Of a stretch of DNA of 64,000 bases, positions 22,301 to 34,131 are shown one piece after another (the stretch's first letter is position 1; each line of letters opens with the position of its first letter). The position numbers and the translations under genes are program-made. Source of the stretch: Hippopus hippopus (lineage: Eukaryota; Mollusca; Bivalvia; Cardiida; Cardiidae); contig OX328101.1 in the NCBI GenBank assembly GCA_946811185.2, positions 32,472,122 to 32,536,121 of the forward strand, written 5' to 3'. The notes beneath the pieces were generated by a model. That model had not been told where the DNA came from. It saw only the letters and a program-made list of their open reading frames with translations, and did not search any database.

Positions 22301-23935
22301 AGCCATCATGAACAAGTGTCCAGTGACAAGGTTTTTCAACAAGCAAAAAGTCGGCTCATGGTGAGTGAGAAGTTTCCTCAAATTGGAGCATTTCTAGATG
22401 GACTAATAACTTGTGATTGCCGTAGACATTGGAACATGGAAATTAAATGCCCATATACAATGAGAGAGAACTCAGAACATATTGACCCTTAGTTAAAAAC
22501 TGAAAGCAAAAAAATGCGACAAAGCCAGGCTCGTGCATTTTACTACCAAGACCAATCGAAATTACAAATTTAGAATAAAATTTATATTTAGTGTTGTAGG
22601 TTGTCAAAGTGAATTGCATCGGAAGAGGATCGAAAAAGATAAGGCCCATTTTGACATCACTTTACTCGCACGGAATATGCACTATGCCAGAACTCGTTAG
22701 CGCTCCTTTCCTCGGAAACAGATATTAGGTCCGACAACAGTTAAGACTAACTCTGAATAGCCCAAACCATCAACTCCGCTTCACCTACATGAATAGCTGG
22801 GACCAGAGGAAAAAATACTGTATCTGTCATAGGAATAATGGCCAAAATTATGATCCCCAGTGAAGATTTACTGCAAATACCTTCTACACAACAGGCTAAA
22901 GGAAAACATAGACATGATAAAAATGAAGGGGTTTACAGCCATCATGGACAAGTGTCTAGTAACAAGTCTGTAAACAAGCAAATAGTCGACTCATGGTGAG
23001 TGGGTAGTTTCCTCAAAATGGAGCAATCCTAGATGGAATAATGACTTGTGATTGTCGTGGACAGGAGAATATTCAAATTATATGTCCATTGTGAGAATTT
23101 TATCTAAATTGGAGTAATTCTAGATGGACCGATTACTTGTGATTGTCGCGGACATGGCAGCATTGAAATTAAATGCCCGTATACAATAGGAGAAAACTAT
23201 AGAGTAACTGGTCCTTTGTTAACAACTGAAAGTAAAAAAATGAGACTAAGCCAGATTTTTGAATATTAATGCCAAGATCTTTAGAAATTAATTATATCAA
23301 ATACAATTTATCTCCTAGTTTGTATGATGTACAAGTGACTAGCATCGTAGAAAACCGAGAAAGATTGGCCCTTTATATATCACTCCACTTACACAAAATG
23401 TTCACTATGTCAGACCTCGTGAGCAAATCCTTCACTGGAAAAGTTATTACGTCCGACAGCAGTTCAGACTAACTCTGTTAAGCCCCTACCAACAGCTCCG
23501 CTTCTACTCTTTGAATACAAAATACTGTATCCGTCATGGGAACAATGGGCAAAATTATGATCCTCCGAAAAGATTTACTGCAAATACCTTCTAAACAACA
23601 GACTAGGGCAAAAGATAAACATGATAACAATGATGGGGTTTTCAGCCATCATGGACAAATGTCCAGTAACAAGGTCTTTAAACAAGCAAAAAGTCGTCTC
23701 ATAGTGAGCGAGTAGTTTCCTCAAAATGGAGCAGTTCTAGATGGATAATTACTTGTGATTAACGTGGACATGAAAATATTCAAATCAAATGTCCATGGTA
23801 AGAATTTTCTTAAATTGGAGCAATTACTCGTGATTGTCGTGTACATGACAGTATTCAAATTAAATGTCCAATTTGAAGAGAAAAAAAAAAAAAAATGAGA
23901 GTAATTGTCTCTTGGTTAACAAGTGAAGGGGGAAA
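19400..23935 (+). repeat. satellite-like array, irregular ~0.65-0.9 kb units
   Basis: The block GACTAGCATCTGAAGAGGAT-CGAGAAAGATAAGGCCC recurs near 19418, 20309, 20502, 21122, 21767, 21967, 22607 and 23333. A second block, GGACAAGTGTCCAGTAACAA, recurs near 20010, 21460, 22310, 22945 and 23655. Spacing alternates between about 190-200 bp and 620-890 bp, so units have suffered internal duplication and loss. The AAAAAATGAGACCAAGCC junction is a fixed part of the unit. Open frames are repeat artefacts. The array resumes at 29918 after a nested insertion. Confidence 0.8.
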
Positions 23936-23937
23936 AA

Positions 23938-24830
23938 AAGAGTGCCGTTGTCACAATATACGCTGCCACATGTCTACTATTTCAAGCAGCTTGCTATAGA
24001 GACTAAAGTCCAAAACCCTGACAATATGCGCTAGGTCACATGATCTGTGAAAATTTCACCCAAATCCGTTATGTCCAGTAATTAAAGAGATATTGGTGAA
24101 AAATGAAATGTAACATAAAGACCCCTTTTTCCATGACGCAGCTATAAATCGCAAAACCTTGACAATATGCGCTAGGTCACATGATGAGAAACACTCTGTG
24201 AAAATTTTATCCAATTCCGTCAAGAAATGTGGGAGGAGTTGCGTTCACAAGAAATGGACGTACGTACGGATGGACGCACTTTAAATTTGACATGAAGCCC
24301 CCCCCTTTTCCATGACACAGCAATAAATTCCAAAACCCTGACAATATGCGCTAGGTCACATGATCTGTGAAAATTTCACCCAAATCCGTTATGTCCAGTA
24401 ATTAAAGAGATATTGGTGAAAAATGAAATGTAACATGAAGCCCCCTATTTCCATGATGCAGCTATGAATCGCAAAACCTTGGCAACATGCGCTAGGTCAC
24501 ATGATGAGAAACACTCTGTGAAAATTTTATCCAAATCCGTCAAGAAATGAGGGAGGAGTTGCGTTCACAAGAAATGGAATGAAATATAACATGAAGCCCC
24601 CTTTTTCCATGACGCAGCTATGAATCGCAAAACTTTGACAATATGCGCTAGGTCACATGATGAGAAACATTCTGTGAAAATTTTATCCAAATTCGTCAAG
24701 AAATGTGGGAGGAGCTGCGTTCACAAGAAATGGACGCACGTACGGACGGACAAAGGGATGGACGAAGGGATGGACAGACGGAGAAGATGACGCCACTTTA
24801 CGTCGCCTTTGGCGACGTATATATATATAT
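23938..24830 (+). repeat. type A dispersed element with ACGG tract and terminal hairpin
   Basis: It starts AGTGCCGTTGTCACAATATA and carries three or more tandem cores (CCTGACAATATGCGCTAGGT, CACATGATGAGAAACACTCT, GGGAGGAGTTGCGTTCACAA). It then has an ACGGACGG tract (24738-24782) and the hairpin TACGTCGCCTTTGGCGACGTA. The same layout as HINE/pearl-like elements suggests a Helitron-related family, but no CTRR end is visible. It begins in an A-rich junction of the satellite unit. Confidence 0.65.
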
Positions 24831-24837
24831 AAAAAAA

Positions 24838-25094
24838 CAAGAGTGCCATTGTCACAATATACACCGCCACATGGCTGCCATTTCAAGCAGCTAGCTATAG
24901 AGACTAAAGTGTTGCAATTTGTAGCACCCGCCTGTGTAGCTCAATGGATAAATCGTCTTACATGTGAACTAAAAGGTTTACGCACAGACTGATGGATGGA
25001 CAGATGGACGCACAACGGACTCATAAATCATTGGCTTTGATTGAGCAATAAAAATATGAAGTTTCATGAAATTATGTCCACTAGTTGCAGATAC
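24838..25094 (+). repeat. second type A copy, truncated, with tRNA-like stub
   Basis: It starts AACAAGAGTGCCATTGTCAC like the preceding element but departs after about 70 bp. TGTGTAGCTCAATGGATAAA resembles a tRNA A box without a B box. It is interrupted by the type B element that begins next. Confidence 0.45.
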
Positions 25095-27917
25095 ATCAAT
25101 GAAACAAGAGGGCCATGATGGCCCTGTATCGCTCCACTGGCTATTAAGTAAAAACACTACAAGCCAAACATTACAATATTCAGCAAATTGATTTCAAACA
25201 CGAGGACATGCAAACATTTTTCTATCTTATCCTACGAGAAAGTTGTGATCCATGGGCAAAGCCAATTTTGATCGCAAAGCTATAATTATTTGAATCCTGG
25301 TGGAGGTCCACAATATAAAGCTCCATACCAAATAATTCAGTTCTTGAATGTTATAAACAAGAAGATTTTCAAATTTTTCTCAATGAAAAGCCCTGTAAAA
25401 CATGAAACCCATGAGACAGGGCTAAATCTAATAGCCTTAGTCTTTATAATGGTTAGTAACATGATGACTTAAGATAGTTTTCATTACAAAAGCCCATGTA
25501 AAACTGGTGACCTTGTGTTCCGTGGTGTGGGGACAAACTTGGGTCAAGGACTATAATTTGGGCCCTCCTTGTACAGGCCCACTAGATAAAGCTACATGCA
25601 AAATTTGGTAGACCCCATGGCTATTATTTGAAGGAACTTGGTAGAGGCCCACTAGATACAGCTACATGCCAAATTTGGTAGCCCTAGGCCTTACAGTTTC
25701 AGAGAAGAAGATTTTTGAAAATTTTCTATATTTTTCAGTTTTGTTGCCATGGCAACCAGAGTTTTTGAAGGAATAAAATTCTGTCATGGGATTCTGAAGA
25801 AGACCATGGCAGGATCATTTCTTTGAAGTTTCATCAAAATTGGATAAGTAGTTTCAGAGATGTTTAAAATAAAAGTTAATGCATGCACGGACAGATGGAC
25901 GGACGGACCTTCAGTACCAGTAAAAAACAAGTATATACATCAATCTCAGTTTGAAATATATCTTTTTAACCTATTACCAGACAATCCCTACTTTTGATGA
26001 CCCTGAGAAAGAAGGCTTTAGAAAAGCATTTTCTCCTTTTCTTACAATGTTTTCTACTGTTCACAAAACAAATTTCAAATTTTCAATCACTTTTATTTTG
26101 TCGTCTGCAAGTGCTTTCGATTTAGACAAGCCTAAAATATTATCGTTTGGTAATGAGTTACATGTGTGCTAACAATTGTCATAATAAATCACTAAGATTT
26201 TTTTTCAAACTTATTTTATTAATACTTTTTCTAAGCTAGTCATCATCAAACAGTAGACATGGTGTATTAATATGAACACTTCATAGTTTGTAAACACAGT
26301 CAGATATGTGGAGGATAATTTTTTGTTTTGGTGTATGATTGAAAATTCTTTTATTGAGTTGAAACAAATGCTAAAAGCTCCCCTTGAGCACGTTGTGCTC
26401 AAATGAGCTAAAAAGTTAACATACGGAGGACGCACAACGGACAACGGGCCATAACATAAGCCTGCTGGCCTTCAGCCAGTGGAGCTAAAAAACTTGTCTA
26501 GCACCAATCATGTATCACTGCAGCTTGATAATCAAGGGAGGTAAATAGTAACGAACTTTATCTTTCATAAAAAGAGTTATTTCCCTTGATTAATGTTTAA
26601 ATTGAAGTGACAATATTTTGAAGCCCATATTAAACTTGCGATCCCTGTAATGAAGGCAATTTTGACCCCAGACCTACAATATGAAACTAGAATGTGTGGT
26701 TATAAACAAAAAGATTTTTTAATCTTGCCCAATAAAAAGTCATGTAAAACAAGTATGCTGAATAAAAGGCCCTGTAAAATATGTGATCCATGACACAGAT
26801 TTATCAAGTTTTCACTATAAAAGCCAATGTAAAACTTGTGACCCCTGGTGTGGAGTCAAACTTGACCCCCAAAGTTAAAATTTGGGCCCTCTTGGTAGAG
26901 GCCCATTATATAAAGTTACATGCAAAATTTGGTAGCCCTAGGCCTAAATATGGCTATGTACAAGTAGATTATTAAAGTTTCCTTATATAAGACCATGTAG
27001 AACTTGTGACCCCCTGGGGTGGGGCTACATTTGACCCCCTGGGCTATAATTTGGGCACCCTTGATAGAGACCCCCTAGATAAAGCTAAATGCAAAATTTG
27101 ATAGCCCTAGCCCTTATAGCTTGATGCGAAAGATTTTCCTATATAAGCCCGCCCATGTAAAACATGTTACCCCCCGGAGCGAAGTCAAATTTGACCCTCG
27201 GCTATAATTTGGACACCCTTGGTACAGGTCCACTAGATAAAGCTACATGCCAAATTTGGTCGCCCTAGGCCCCATGGCTAGGTCAAAGAAGAATTTTAAA
27301 GTTCTCCCTATATAAGCCCATGTAAAACTTGTTATATAAGCCCATGTAAAACTTGTTACCCCCGGGCAGGGCCTAATTTGACCCCAGGGCTATAATTTGA
27401 ACAATCTTGGCAGAGGTCCACTAGATAAAGCTACATGCCAAATTTGGTAGCTCTAGGCCCTATGGCTAGGTAGAAGAGGAATTTTAAAGTTCTCCCTAAA
27501 TAAGCCCATGTATAACTTGTAACCCCCGGGGCGGGGCCAATTTTGACCCCAGGGCTATAAATTGAAGAAACTTGGTAGAGGTCCACTAGATAAAGCTACA
27601 TGCCAAATTTGGTAGCCCTTGGCCTTACGGTTTCAGACAAGAAGATTTTCAAAGATTTTCAAAATTTTTCAGTTTTGTTGCCACGGCAACCAGAGTTTTT
27701 GAAGGAATTAAATTCTTTCAAGAAATTCTGAAGAGGACCATGGCAGGATCATTTCTGTGAAGTTTCATCAAAATTGGATGGGTAGTTTCAGAGAAGAAGA
27801 CGTTTTAAAAAAAAGTTAACGCACGGACGGACGCACGGACGGACGCACGGACGGACGGACGCACGACGGACAACAGGCCATGACATAAGCCCGCTGGCCT
27901 TCGGCCAGTGGAGCTAA
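25095..27917 (+). repeat. type B pearl/HINE-like elements, at least two copies with nested insertions
   Basis: It starts CAAGAGGGCCATGATGGCCC (a hairpin) and CGCTCCACTGGC. Two ends of the form GGCCAGTGGAGCTAA occur, at 26488 and 27917. Between them, about 160-180 bp core units (AAGCCCATGTAAAACTTGT, CCACTAGATAAAGCTACATG, AAATTTGGTAGCCCTAGGCC) repeat. They are followed by TTGCCATGGCAACCAGAG-type sequence and a (GGACGGACGCAC)n tract at 27820-27870. GCTCCACTGGC near the start is the exact inverse of GCCAGTGGAGC at the end, the subterminal inverted repeat expected of HINEs. A type C end (26380-26411) and a palindromic MITE are nested in it. Confidence 0.75.
25968..26165 (+). repeat. palindromic TTAA MITE copy, one arm lost
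   Basis: It begins AACCTATTACCAGACAATCC and ends TTATCGTTTGGTAATGAGTT. Only one palindrome arm remains (AGCATTTTCTCCTTTTCTTA), so the copy has lost its hairpin. It is nested inside the type B/C element cluster. Confidence 0.65.
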
Positions 27918-28533
27918 AAATTAAATTTGACATGAAGCCCCCTTTTTCCATGACACAGCAATAAATTCCAAAACCCTGACAATTTGCGCTAGGTCACATG
28001 ATCTGTGAAAAGTTCATCCAAATCCGTTGAGATATGTCCAGTAATTAAAGAGATATTGATGAAAAATGCAATATAACATGAAGCCCCCTTTTTCCATGTC
28101 GCAGGTACAAATCGCAAAACCCTGATAATATGCGATAGGTCACATGATGAGAAACACTCTGTGAAAATTTTATCCAAATCCGTGAAGAAATGTGGGAGGA
28201 GTTGCGTTCACAAGAAATGGAATGAAATATGACATGAAGCCCCCTTTTTCCATGACGCAGCTGCAAATCGCAAAACCCTGACAATATGCGATCGGTCACA
28301 TGATGAGAAACATTGTGAAAATTTTATCCAAATCTGTCAAGAAATGTGGGAGGAGTTGCGTTCACAAGAAATGTAATTAAATATGACATGAAGCCCCCTT
28401 TTTCCATGACGCAGCTGCAAATCGCAAAACCCTGACAATGTGCGATAGGTCACATGATGAGAAACATTCTGTGAAAATTTTATCCAATTCTGTCAAGAAA
28501 TGTGGGAGGAGTCGCGTTCACAAGAAATGGACG
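27918..28533 (+). repeat. type A element, right part, interrupted by mariner
   Basis: Four tandem cores of about 160 bp (ACATGAAGCCCCCTTTTTCC, CATGACGCAGCTGCAAATCG, GTGGGAGGAGTTGCGTTCAC). It stops at GAAATGGACG, and its ACGG tract and hairpin continue at 29848-29914 on the other side of the mariner. The joined order matches the uninterrupted copy ending at 24830. Confidence 0.75.
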
Positions 28534-28535
28534 TA

Positions 28536-29845
28536 CGAGGGGTGATCAGAAAGAACGTGGACCAGTGCCGGTATCTGAATATTGTTATAAAAAACAACTT
28601 GGAGTGTTCACTGTTTTTGAAAGTAACCTCCTTTGAGTTCTATGCATGTATTCATTCTTGATTTCAACGCGCGAAGCACGTGTGGGAGCAAGTCACGTGA
28701 CGTTACTATGAACAACCCGGTCGTAGCGAGGGTTAGCTCCTCTCTGCTCTCGTAGTGTATGCCACATAGAAAATCTTTCAAAACAGGAACTAGTCAGAGG
28801 TCACATGGAGTCAGGACTAAATTATAAGGAGCGTTGGCAAGTGTTTCTTTGTTTAGTTTTTGCAAAGTTTCCAGTACAAGTGTGGCTTTGTGAGCTAGGG
28901 CGTTATCTTGGTGTAAAGTGACGTCACTCTGCAGGACTTCTGGCTTTGTTTTTCGTATGGTGTTCGTGAAATTTATTTCAATAATGTGGGCATAAAACTC
29001 AGAATTTACTGTAGTATGTAAAGATACAACATGATTTAGAAGAAAAACAGGAGAACAGAAATACTTGATGTAGATAACTTTACCAAGTGACTTAGAAAGG
29101 TTGGCTTTACTAGCGGAAGGCGATGTTGGATGTTTCAATACGCTGCTTTGTCATTTAGATTCAGTGTCGGTAAAGTGTACCTATGTTTCATCGCATGTTA
29201 CAATACGATCAGTAAAGTTTGCGTTCTGAAATTTCTTAACAGATTTCGACCCTAACCCTCATTTTCTCGGGCGTCAGTTGCCGAGGTACCCACATTGTGC
29301 AAACACGCGACATTCCAAGACTCTCAGTCAAAATCTCCTGACTACTTATATATGAAATGTCAAATGTGTCAGCTATTTTCCTGACAGCATCTCGGCGATC
29401 TTGTTTTACATGCTGCTCTACATCCGTTATGATTTTGTCTGTGACTGATGTTGATGGACGGCCAGATTTAGGGTCATCTTTAACAGTATCTAACCCTTGT
29501 TTAAACCGGTCCGATCGATGTACGAATATCAGATTCCTTGAGTGCAGAGTCCCCTTAACTGTTTCTAAATCGGTTTTGATTTCCGATAAATACTTTCCGA
29601 GTTTAACGCAAAACTTTATGATTACTCTCGGCTCAAATAAAACGTCGTCCGATATTTTGGACCACCAATGCAGTATATGACGTCATTAAAATGACGTCAT
29701 ACTTTACCTACTTTAATATGACAACATTTGAAAGCGTGAGTCAGTTACCAGATAATTAATGCTCATCTATGCAAATTTGTGTAATCTTAAGTGTAGTAGT
29801 TTTCAAAATAACGAGGTGGTCCACGATCTTTCTGATCACCCCACG
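28536..29845 (-). mobile_element. full-length mariner element, coding region decayed
   Basis: It is 1310 bp, flanked by TA (28534-28535, 29846-29847). The left end CGAGGGGTGATCAGAAAGAA is matched at the right end by the inverse of CTTTCTGATCACCCCACG. The transposase reads right to left: DDPKSGRPSTSVTDKIITDV, ESLGMSRVCTMWVPRQLT, then LHQDNALAHKATLVLETLQK (the HxDNAxAH box) and APYNLVLTPCDL in place of YSPDLxPCD. Several stops and frame changes are present, so it is inactive. The ends are much better kept than the gene. Confidence 0.88.
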
Positions 29846-29847
29846 TA

Positions 29848-29914
29848 CGTACGGACGGACGAAGGGACGGACAGAGAAGATGACGCCAATATACGTCGCC
29901 TCCGACGGCGTATA
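29848..29914 (+). repeat. type A element, ACGG tract and hairpin end
   Basis: CGTACGGACGGACGAAGGGA and GACGCCAATATACGTCGCCT-CCGACGGCGTATA complete the type A copy broken by the mariner. The satellite unit resumes immediately after, at AAAATGAGACCAAGCC. Confidence 0.75.
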
Positions 29915-29917
29915 AAA

Positions 29918-30130
29918 ATGAGACCAAGCCAGACTTATGCATATTACTACCAAGACCAATTGGAATTATTTATATGAAATAAATGTTTTCAAGTTTTGTA
30001 TGGTGTTTAAGTGACTAGCATCTAAAGAGGATCGAGAAAGATAAGGCCCGTTTTGACATCACTTTACTAACACAGGATGTGCACTATGCCAGAACTCGTC
30101 AGCAGATCCTTTCCTCGAAAACAGATACAT
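29918..30130 (+). repeat. continuation of the satellite-like array
   Basis: ATGAGACCAAGCCAGACTTA, GACTAGCATCTAAAGAGGAT and CAGAACTCGTCAGCAGATCC follow in the same order as in units at 21040-21240. This shows the array once continued across the 6 kb insertion. Positions 30131-30680 hold nothing I can name. Confidence 0.8.
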
Positions 30131-30689
30131 GTATATGCTTTGTGCTGGGAAGATACTATTGTTTCTGTCTACAATGCAATTAGCTTAGCTTGCCCTTAGA
30201 GTATCATCATAGAGCAGACAGAACAAAATTTAATTGATTTTCCTCGATTTGTTTCAGAATCACATTTTAAAGAGAATAACTACTTTGTAGAATACAACTG
30301 CTTTGTGAAAATGCTTGCACTAACTGCATTATACCATGGATGTACCTCCTAGAGCATGTCTGAATGTTCTTAATATTCTCCTTTCTTGTACTATTTCAAT
30401 ATGAAAACATTTACATCAAGTCTACAGGGTACCAGGAGAGCTAAAGCTTTACTCCTTGTGGTGTAGTCATAGTTGTTGGCGGCATCTTGTCATCATCTAT
30501 TGCATAAATTCTCAAAATTGTATCCTCAGTTAATCATCAATAAGAAATAGTTGGGAAGATTTTGAGAACTGCAAACAACTCGTTAGTCATTTTTTTCAAA
30601 TTCACAAAATTAATGTAAACAATCTTTTTTTTAATATAAATTATGATAATGGATTTAATTGTTTGGACAAAAACATGACATTTTGTTGG

Positions 30690-31110
30690 CCTTTGATAAT
30701 TGGACCAAACAGTGCTTTAAGGCCCACCTTTTGAGATTTTGGGATTGTGCCGTGTCTGTCATATATTGTCTGTCTTGCATCATCCAGGTGTCAACAATTA
30801 CCTTGTGTACGCATTTTCAACCTGGTTCTCATGAAAACTGGTCAGAGTGTTTAGTAACTCTGACAAGTTTGAAATTGAGTCATGTAGGGTCAAGGAGTGG
30901 GTCACCTGGCCAAATTTTGAAAAACCTTGTGTGCAGCCACTTGTGTGCACTCTAGAGGCCACATTTTCAGCCCAGTACTCACAAAACGTGATATGAATGT
31001 CTGTCTTGATAATATCTCGACCAGTTTGACATTGGGTCACATTGAGTTAAAAATGTAGGTCACTCGGACAAATCTTGGAAAAACCTTGTGTGCACCCTGT
31101 TTTTTGTTTC
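30690..31110 (-). repeat. type C HINE core units, inverted
   Basis: It contains TTGTGTGCACTCTAGAGGCC and ACATTTTCAGCCCAGTACTC, the reverse of the type C core (GAGTATTGGACTGAAAATGT / GGCCTCTAGAGCGTACACAA). At least two units are present, without recognisable ends. Confidence 0.65.
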
Positions 31111-31189
31111 TTTTTCACTTTTTAACCATATCTCAGATTAAATTTAAATAAATTATACACATTTTCAGCCATTAGTGCCCTTCAACATG

Positions 31190-31345
31190 TTAACTCTTTA
31201 CCACACAAACAAAAATTTAGATTTGTCCAGAGTGAAAGCATTAGCAGACAATAAGGTAGGTGTGACTTGAAAACTGAAATTCGATATATTTTGGAAGGGC
31301 AAAAGGGCAGAAAACATTGTGGGAAAAGGAGAAAATGCTGGTTAT
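31190..31345 (-). repeat. palindromic TTAA MITE copy, truncated
   Basis: It begins TTAACTCTTTACCACACAAA and reads through AGATTTGTCCAGAGTGAAAG to the first palindrome arm GGGAAAAGGAGAAAATGCTG. It breaks off at the centre, where another repeat (ATCACCTGAGCATCC) begins. Confidence 0.75.
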
Positions 31346-32344
31346 CAAAGATCACCTGAGCATCCATTTGTCCATCTCAATATCCAACTTTCCATCTGTC
31401 TGTAGACAAAACCTTCCATCTGTCTGTAGACAAAACCTTTGTGGCCCATAACCCCAACACCATTTAAGATATTTTCACAAAACTTCACCAAGATGTAGAG
31501 GACGTAAAGAGGAAGTATTACACACAAAACTGGCAACTCAGATCCTCTTTGTGATTTTCATCATAGTCCATACAAACAATGCTGTATGAGCTAATTACTG
31601 GTCTATGCTAATGCTAAATACCTTTATTTCTAACTCTGTTTTGCATATGATACTTCGTTTACTATGTCATTGATCATTTTTGGGTCTAAAAGAGAAGTAT
31701 TTTGTCATACCCTTTGTGCGAATTTCATCTTAGTCCATAAGATGGCTGTATGGCCTTATTATTAGCTCTGTTTTGTGTATAACATTTGCAGTTTAACATT
31801 TCATCGATATCTTTTTCTGTAAGGTAGGGGTTGCGGGTATGGGGTAAAAAACAACTATTTGTCAGACCCGGCTGGTGAAATTTTATTAGGAGTTCAATAT
31901 TTTAATCTTCATTGCCTACTGACAACAATTTGTGTCCTTGTAGCAATATCTACTTAAGCTATAACGTTTTCAAATTTATGTAAACTTTGTATGCTTTTGT
32001 AGATATGTTTGCAAAATCATCTGCTGCACATTTAAGATGATATAATAAACATATCTGGATAAGTTATTGTAGTTCTTCTACTTCATGTATTCAGTATTAC
32101 TAATGGACAATGAAAATTTCAGGAGCTGATCAATCATAAGAAGACTACAGAAGGAAAGAGATTGTACAAGGAAAAGGCAAGAGCAGGTTCAGAATACCAC
32201 CATACCAGTGAATAGTAGCCATACTCAGGCAAAAATGATTATCTGAAGTACTTTATTTTTCCACTTTAACAGTCATTATCAGTCCTTTATTCCATACCTA
32301 ACAGAAGTTTAGTACAGACTAAAACTGTGCACTGTGAATTTAAA
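31346..32344. other. no gene recognised
   Basis: It starts with a tandem duplicate of about 27 bp (CTTCCATCTGTCTGTAGACA twice, 31389-31440), then diffuse repeat-derived sequence. No exon or RNA gene is visible. Confidence 0.45.
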
Positions 32345-33413
32345 CAAGAGGGCCATGATGGCCCTGTATCGCTCCACTGGCTAATATGTAAAATCTCTAC
32401 ATGCCAAACATTACAATACTTGGCCAATTGGTTTTGAACATAAGACCCCTGGGAGAGGACTAAAATTGGTAGCCCTAGTTCTTATGGTTAATAACAAGAA
32501 GATTTCTAAAGATTTTACTGTATAAGCCGATGTAAAACTTCTAACCCCTGGGGATGAATTGAATTCAACCCTAGGGCTATAATTTACGCACTCTTGGTGA
32601 AGGCCCACTAGATAAAGCTACATGCGAAATTTGGTAGCCCTAGGCTTTATGACTAAGTACAGGGAGATTTCTTAAGTTTTCTCTATATAAGCCCATGTAA
32701 AACTTGCGATCCCCGGGAGGGGGCCAATTTTGACCCCAGGGCTATAATTTGGGCACACTTGGTAGAGGCCCACTAGATAAAGCCACTTGCAAAATTTGGT
32801 AGCCCTTGGCCTTATGGCTAGGTACAGGGAGGTTTCTAAAGTTTCCCCTATATAAGCCCATGTAAAACTTGTGACCCCCAGGGTGGGGTCAAATTTGACC
32901 CATGGGCTAAAATTTGGGCACTCTTGGTAGAGGCCCACTGGATAAAGCCACATGCAAAATTTGGTAACCCTAGGCCTCATGGCTAGGTACAGGAAGATTT
33001 CTAAAGTTTTCTCTATATAAGCCTATGTAAAACTTGTGACCCCCGGGGCGGGGTCAAATTTGACCTCAGGGCTATAATTCGAAGAAACTTGATAGAGGCC
33101 CACTAGATAAAGCTACATGCCAAATTTGGTAGCCCTAGGCCTTATGGTTTCAGACAAGAAGATTTTCAAAGATTTCCAATATTTTTAAGTTTTGTTGCCA
33201 TGGCAACCAGAGTTTTTGAAGGAATCAAATTCTTTCAAGAATTCTGAAGAGGACCATAGCAGGATCATTCCTGTGAAGTTTCATCAAAATTGGATGGGTA
33301 GTTTCAGAGAAGAAGATGTTTAAAATAAAAGTTAACACATGGACGGACGGACGCATGCACGACGGACATCGGGCCATGACATAAGCCCGCTGGCCTTCGG
33401 CCAGTGGAGCTAA
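32345..33413 (+). repeat. complete type B pearl/HINE-like element
   Basis: The cleanest copy in the window. It has a 5' hairpin GAGGGCCATGATGGCCCT, the subterminal motif GCTCCACTGGC, and four core units of about 165 bp (each with AAGCC-ATGTAAAACTT, GACCC, GGCCCACTAGATAAAGC, AATTTGGTAGCCCTAGGC). A conserved block TTGCCATGGCAACCAGAGTT and an ACGG tract (33340-33365) follow, then the hairpin GCTGGCCTTCGGCCAG and the end TGGAGCTAA. Length is about 1.07 kb with no coding. The CTAA end and hairpin fit Helitron-type termini. Confidence 0.8.
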
Positions 33414-33482
33414 AAATTGTTAAAAAAACACTCAGCCAAAACTGTTTAAGCTCACATAAGCTTAAATTATGAGCTTTGTCTG

Positions 33483-33638
33483 TTGTCGTCTATTGTCTGC
33501 AAGCATTTTATCCTTTTCCCACAATGTTTTCCTTCCCAAAACAATTTACAATTTTTTAGTTCTATTTATTTTGTTGCCTGGAAATGTGTTGAATTTAGAC
33601 AAGTCTAAAATTGTGTCGCTTGGTAAAGAGTTAAAGAG
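33483..33638 (+). repeat. palindromic TTAA MITE copy, 5'-truncated
   Basis: It starts within the second arm (GCATTTTATCCTTTTCCCAC) and ends TGTCGCTTGGTAAAGAGTTAA, keeping the right terminus and TTAA. Confidence 0.75.
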
Positions 33639-33910
33639 TGGTTTCAGGGTTTTCATTCAACAACTATTCTTAATAATATTCTTACTCTACTTCTCAAACA
33701 TTTTTCCAATTTCAAAGTAACATAATTTCTTATTGGATAAACCAAGTGGCATGGCCAATAAAACATTTTTACCTTTTAGATCTCGATTAAGACTTAAAAT
33801 GCAATTTGGAGCGGTCGATGAATATAGGCCCCAATTTTACAAGACTGACGCCTATAGCAATATTTCAATTTAAAATTTAAAACAGCAGACATCAAGTTTG
33901 ATACAATGCA

Positions 33911-34131
33911 ACCCTTTACCAAACAGTACAATTTTAGAATAGTTCAAATTGAAAGCATTTGTAGACAACAAAATAAATGTGACTCAAAAACTGTAATTTC
34001 TCTTCAGAAGTGTAGAAAACATTGTGGGAAAAGGATAAAATGCTGGTTACCAGCATTTTATCCTTTTCCCACAATGTTTTCAAAAGCCTTCATTCTTAGG
34101 GTTATTAAAAATTGGGAATGGATGGTAAAGG
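33911..34131 (-). repeat. palindromic TTAA MITE, well preserved
   Basis: CCCTTTACCAAACAGTACAA at one end and GATGGTAAAGGG followed by TTAA at the other. The centre AAAACATTGTGGGAAAAGGA...TGGTTACCAGCA...TCCTTTTCCCACAATGTTTT is a near-perfect hairpin with 32-bp arms. Confidence 0.85.

Noticed and set aside
27820..27870. (GGACGGACGCAC)n as a coding or telomeric-type repeat
   Set aside because: It always occurs just before the 3' hairpin of HINE-like elements, which explains it.
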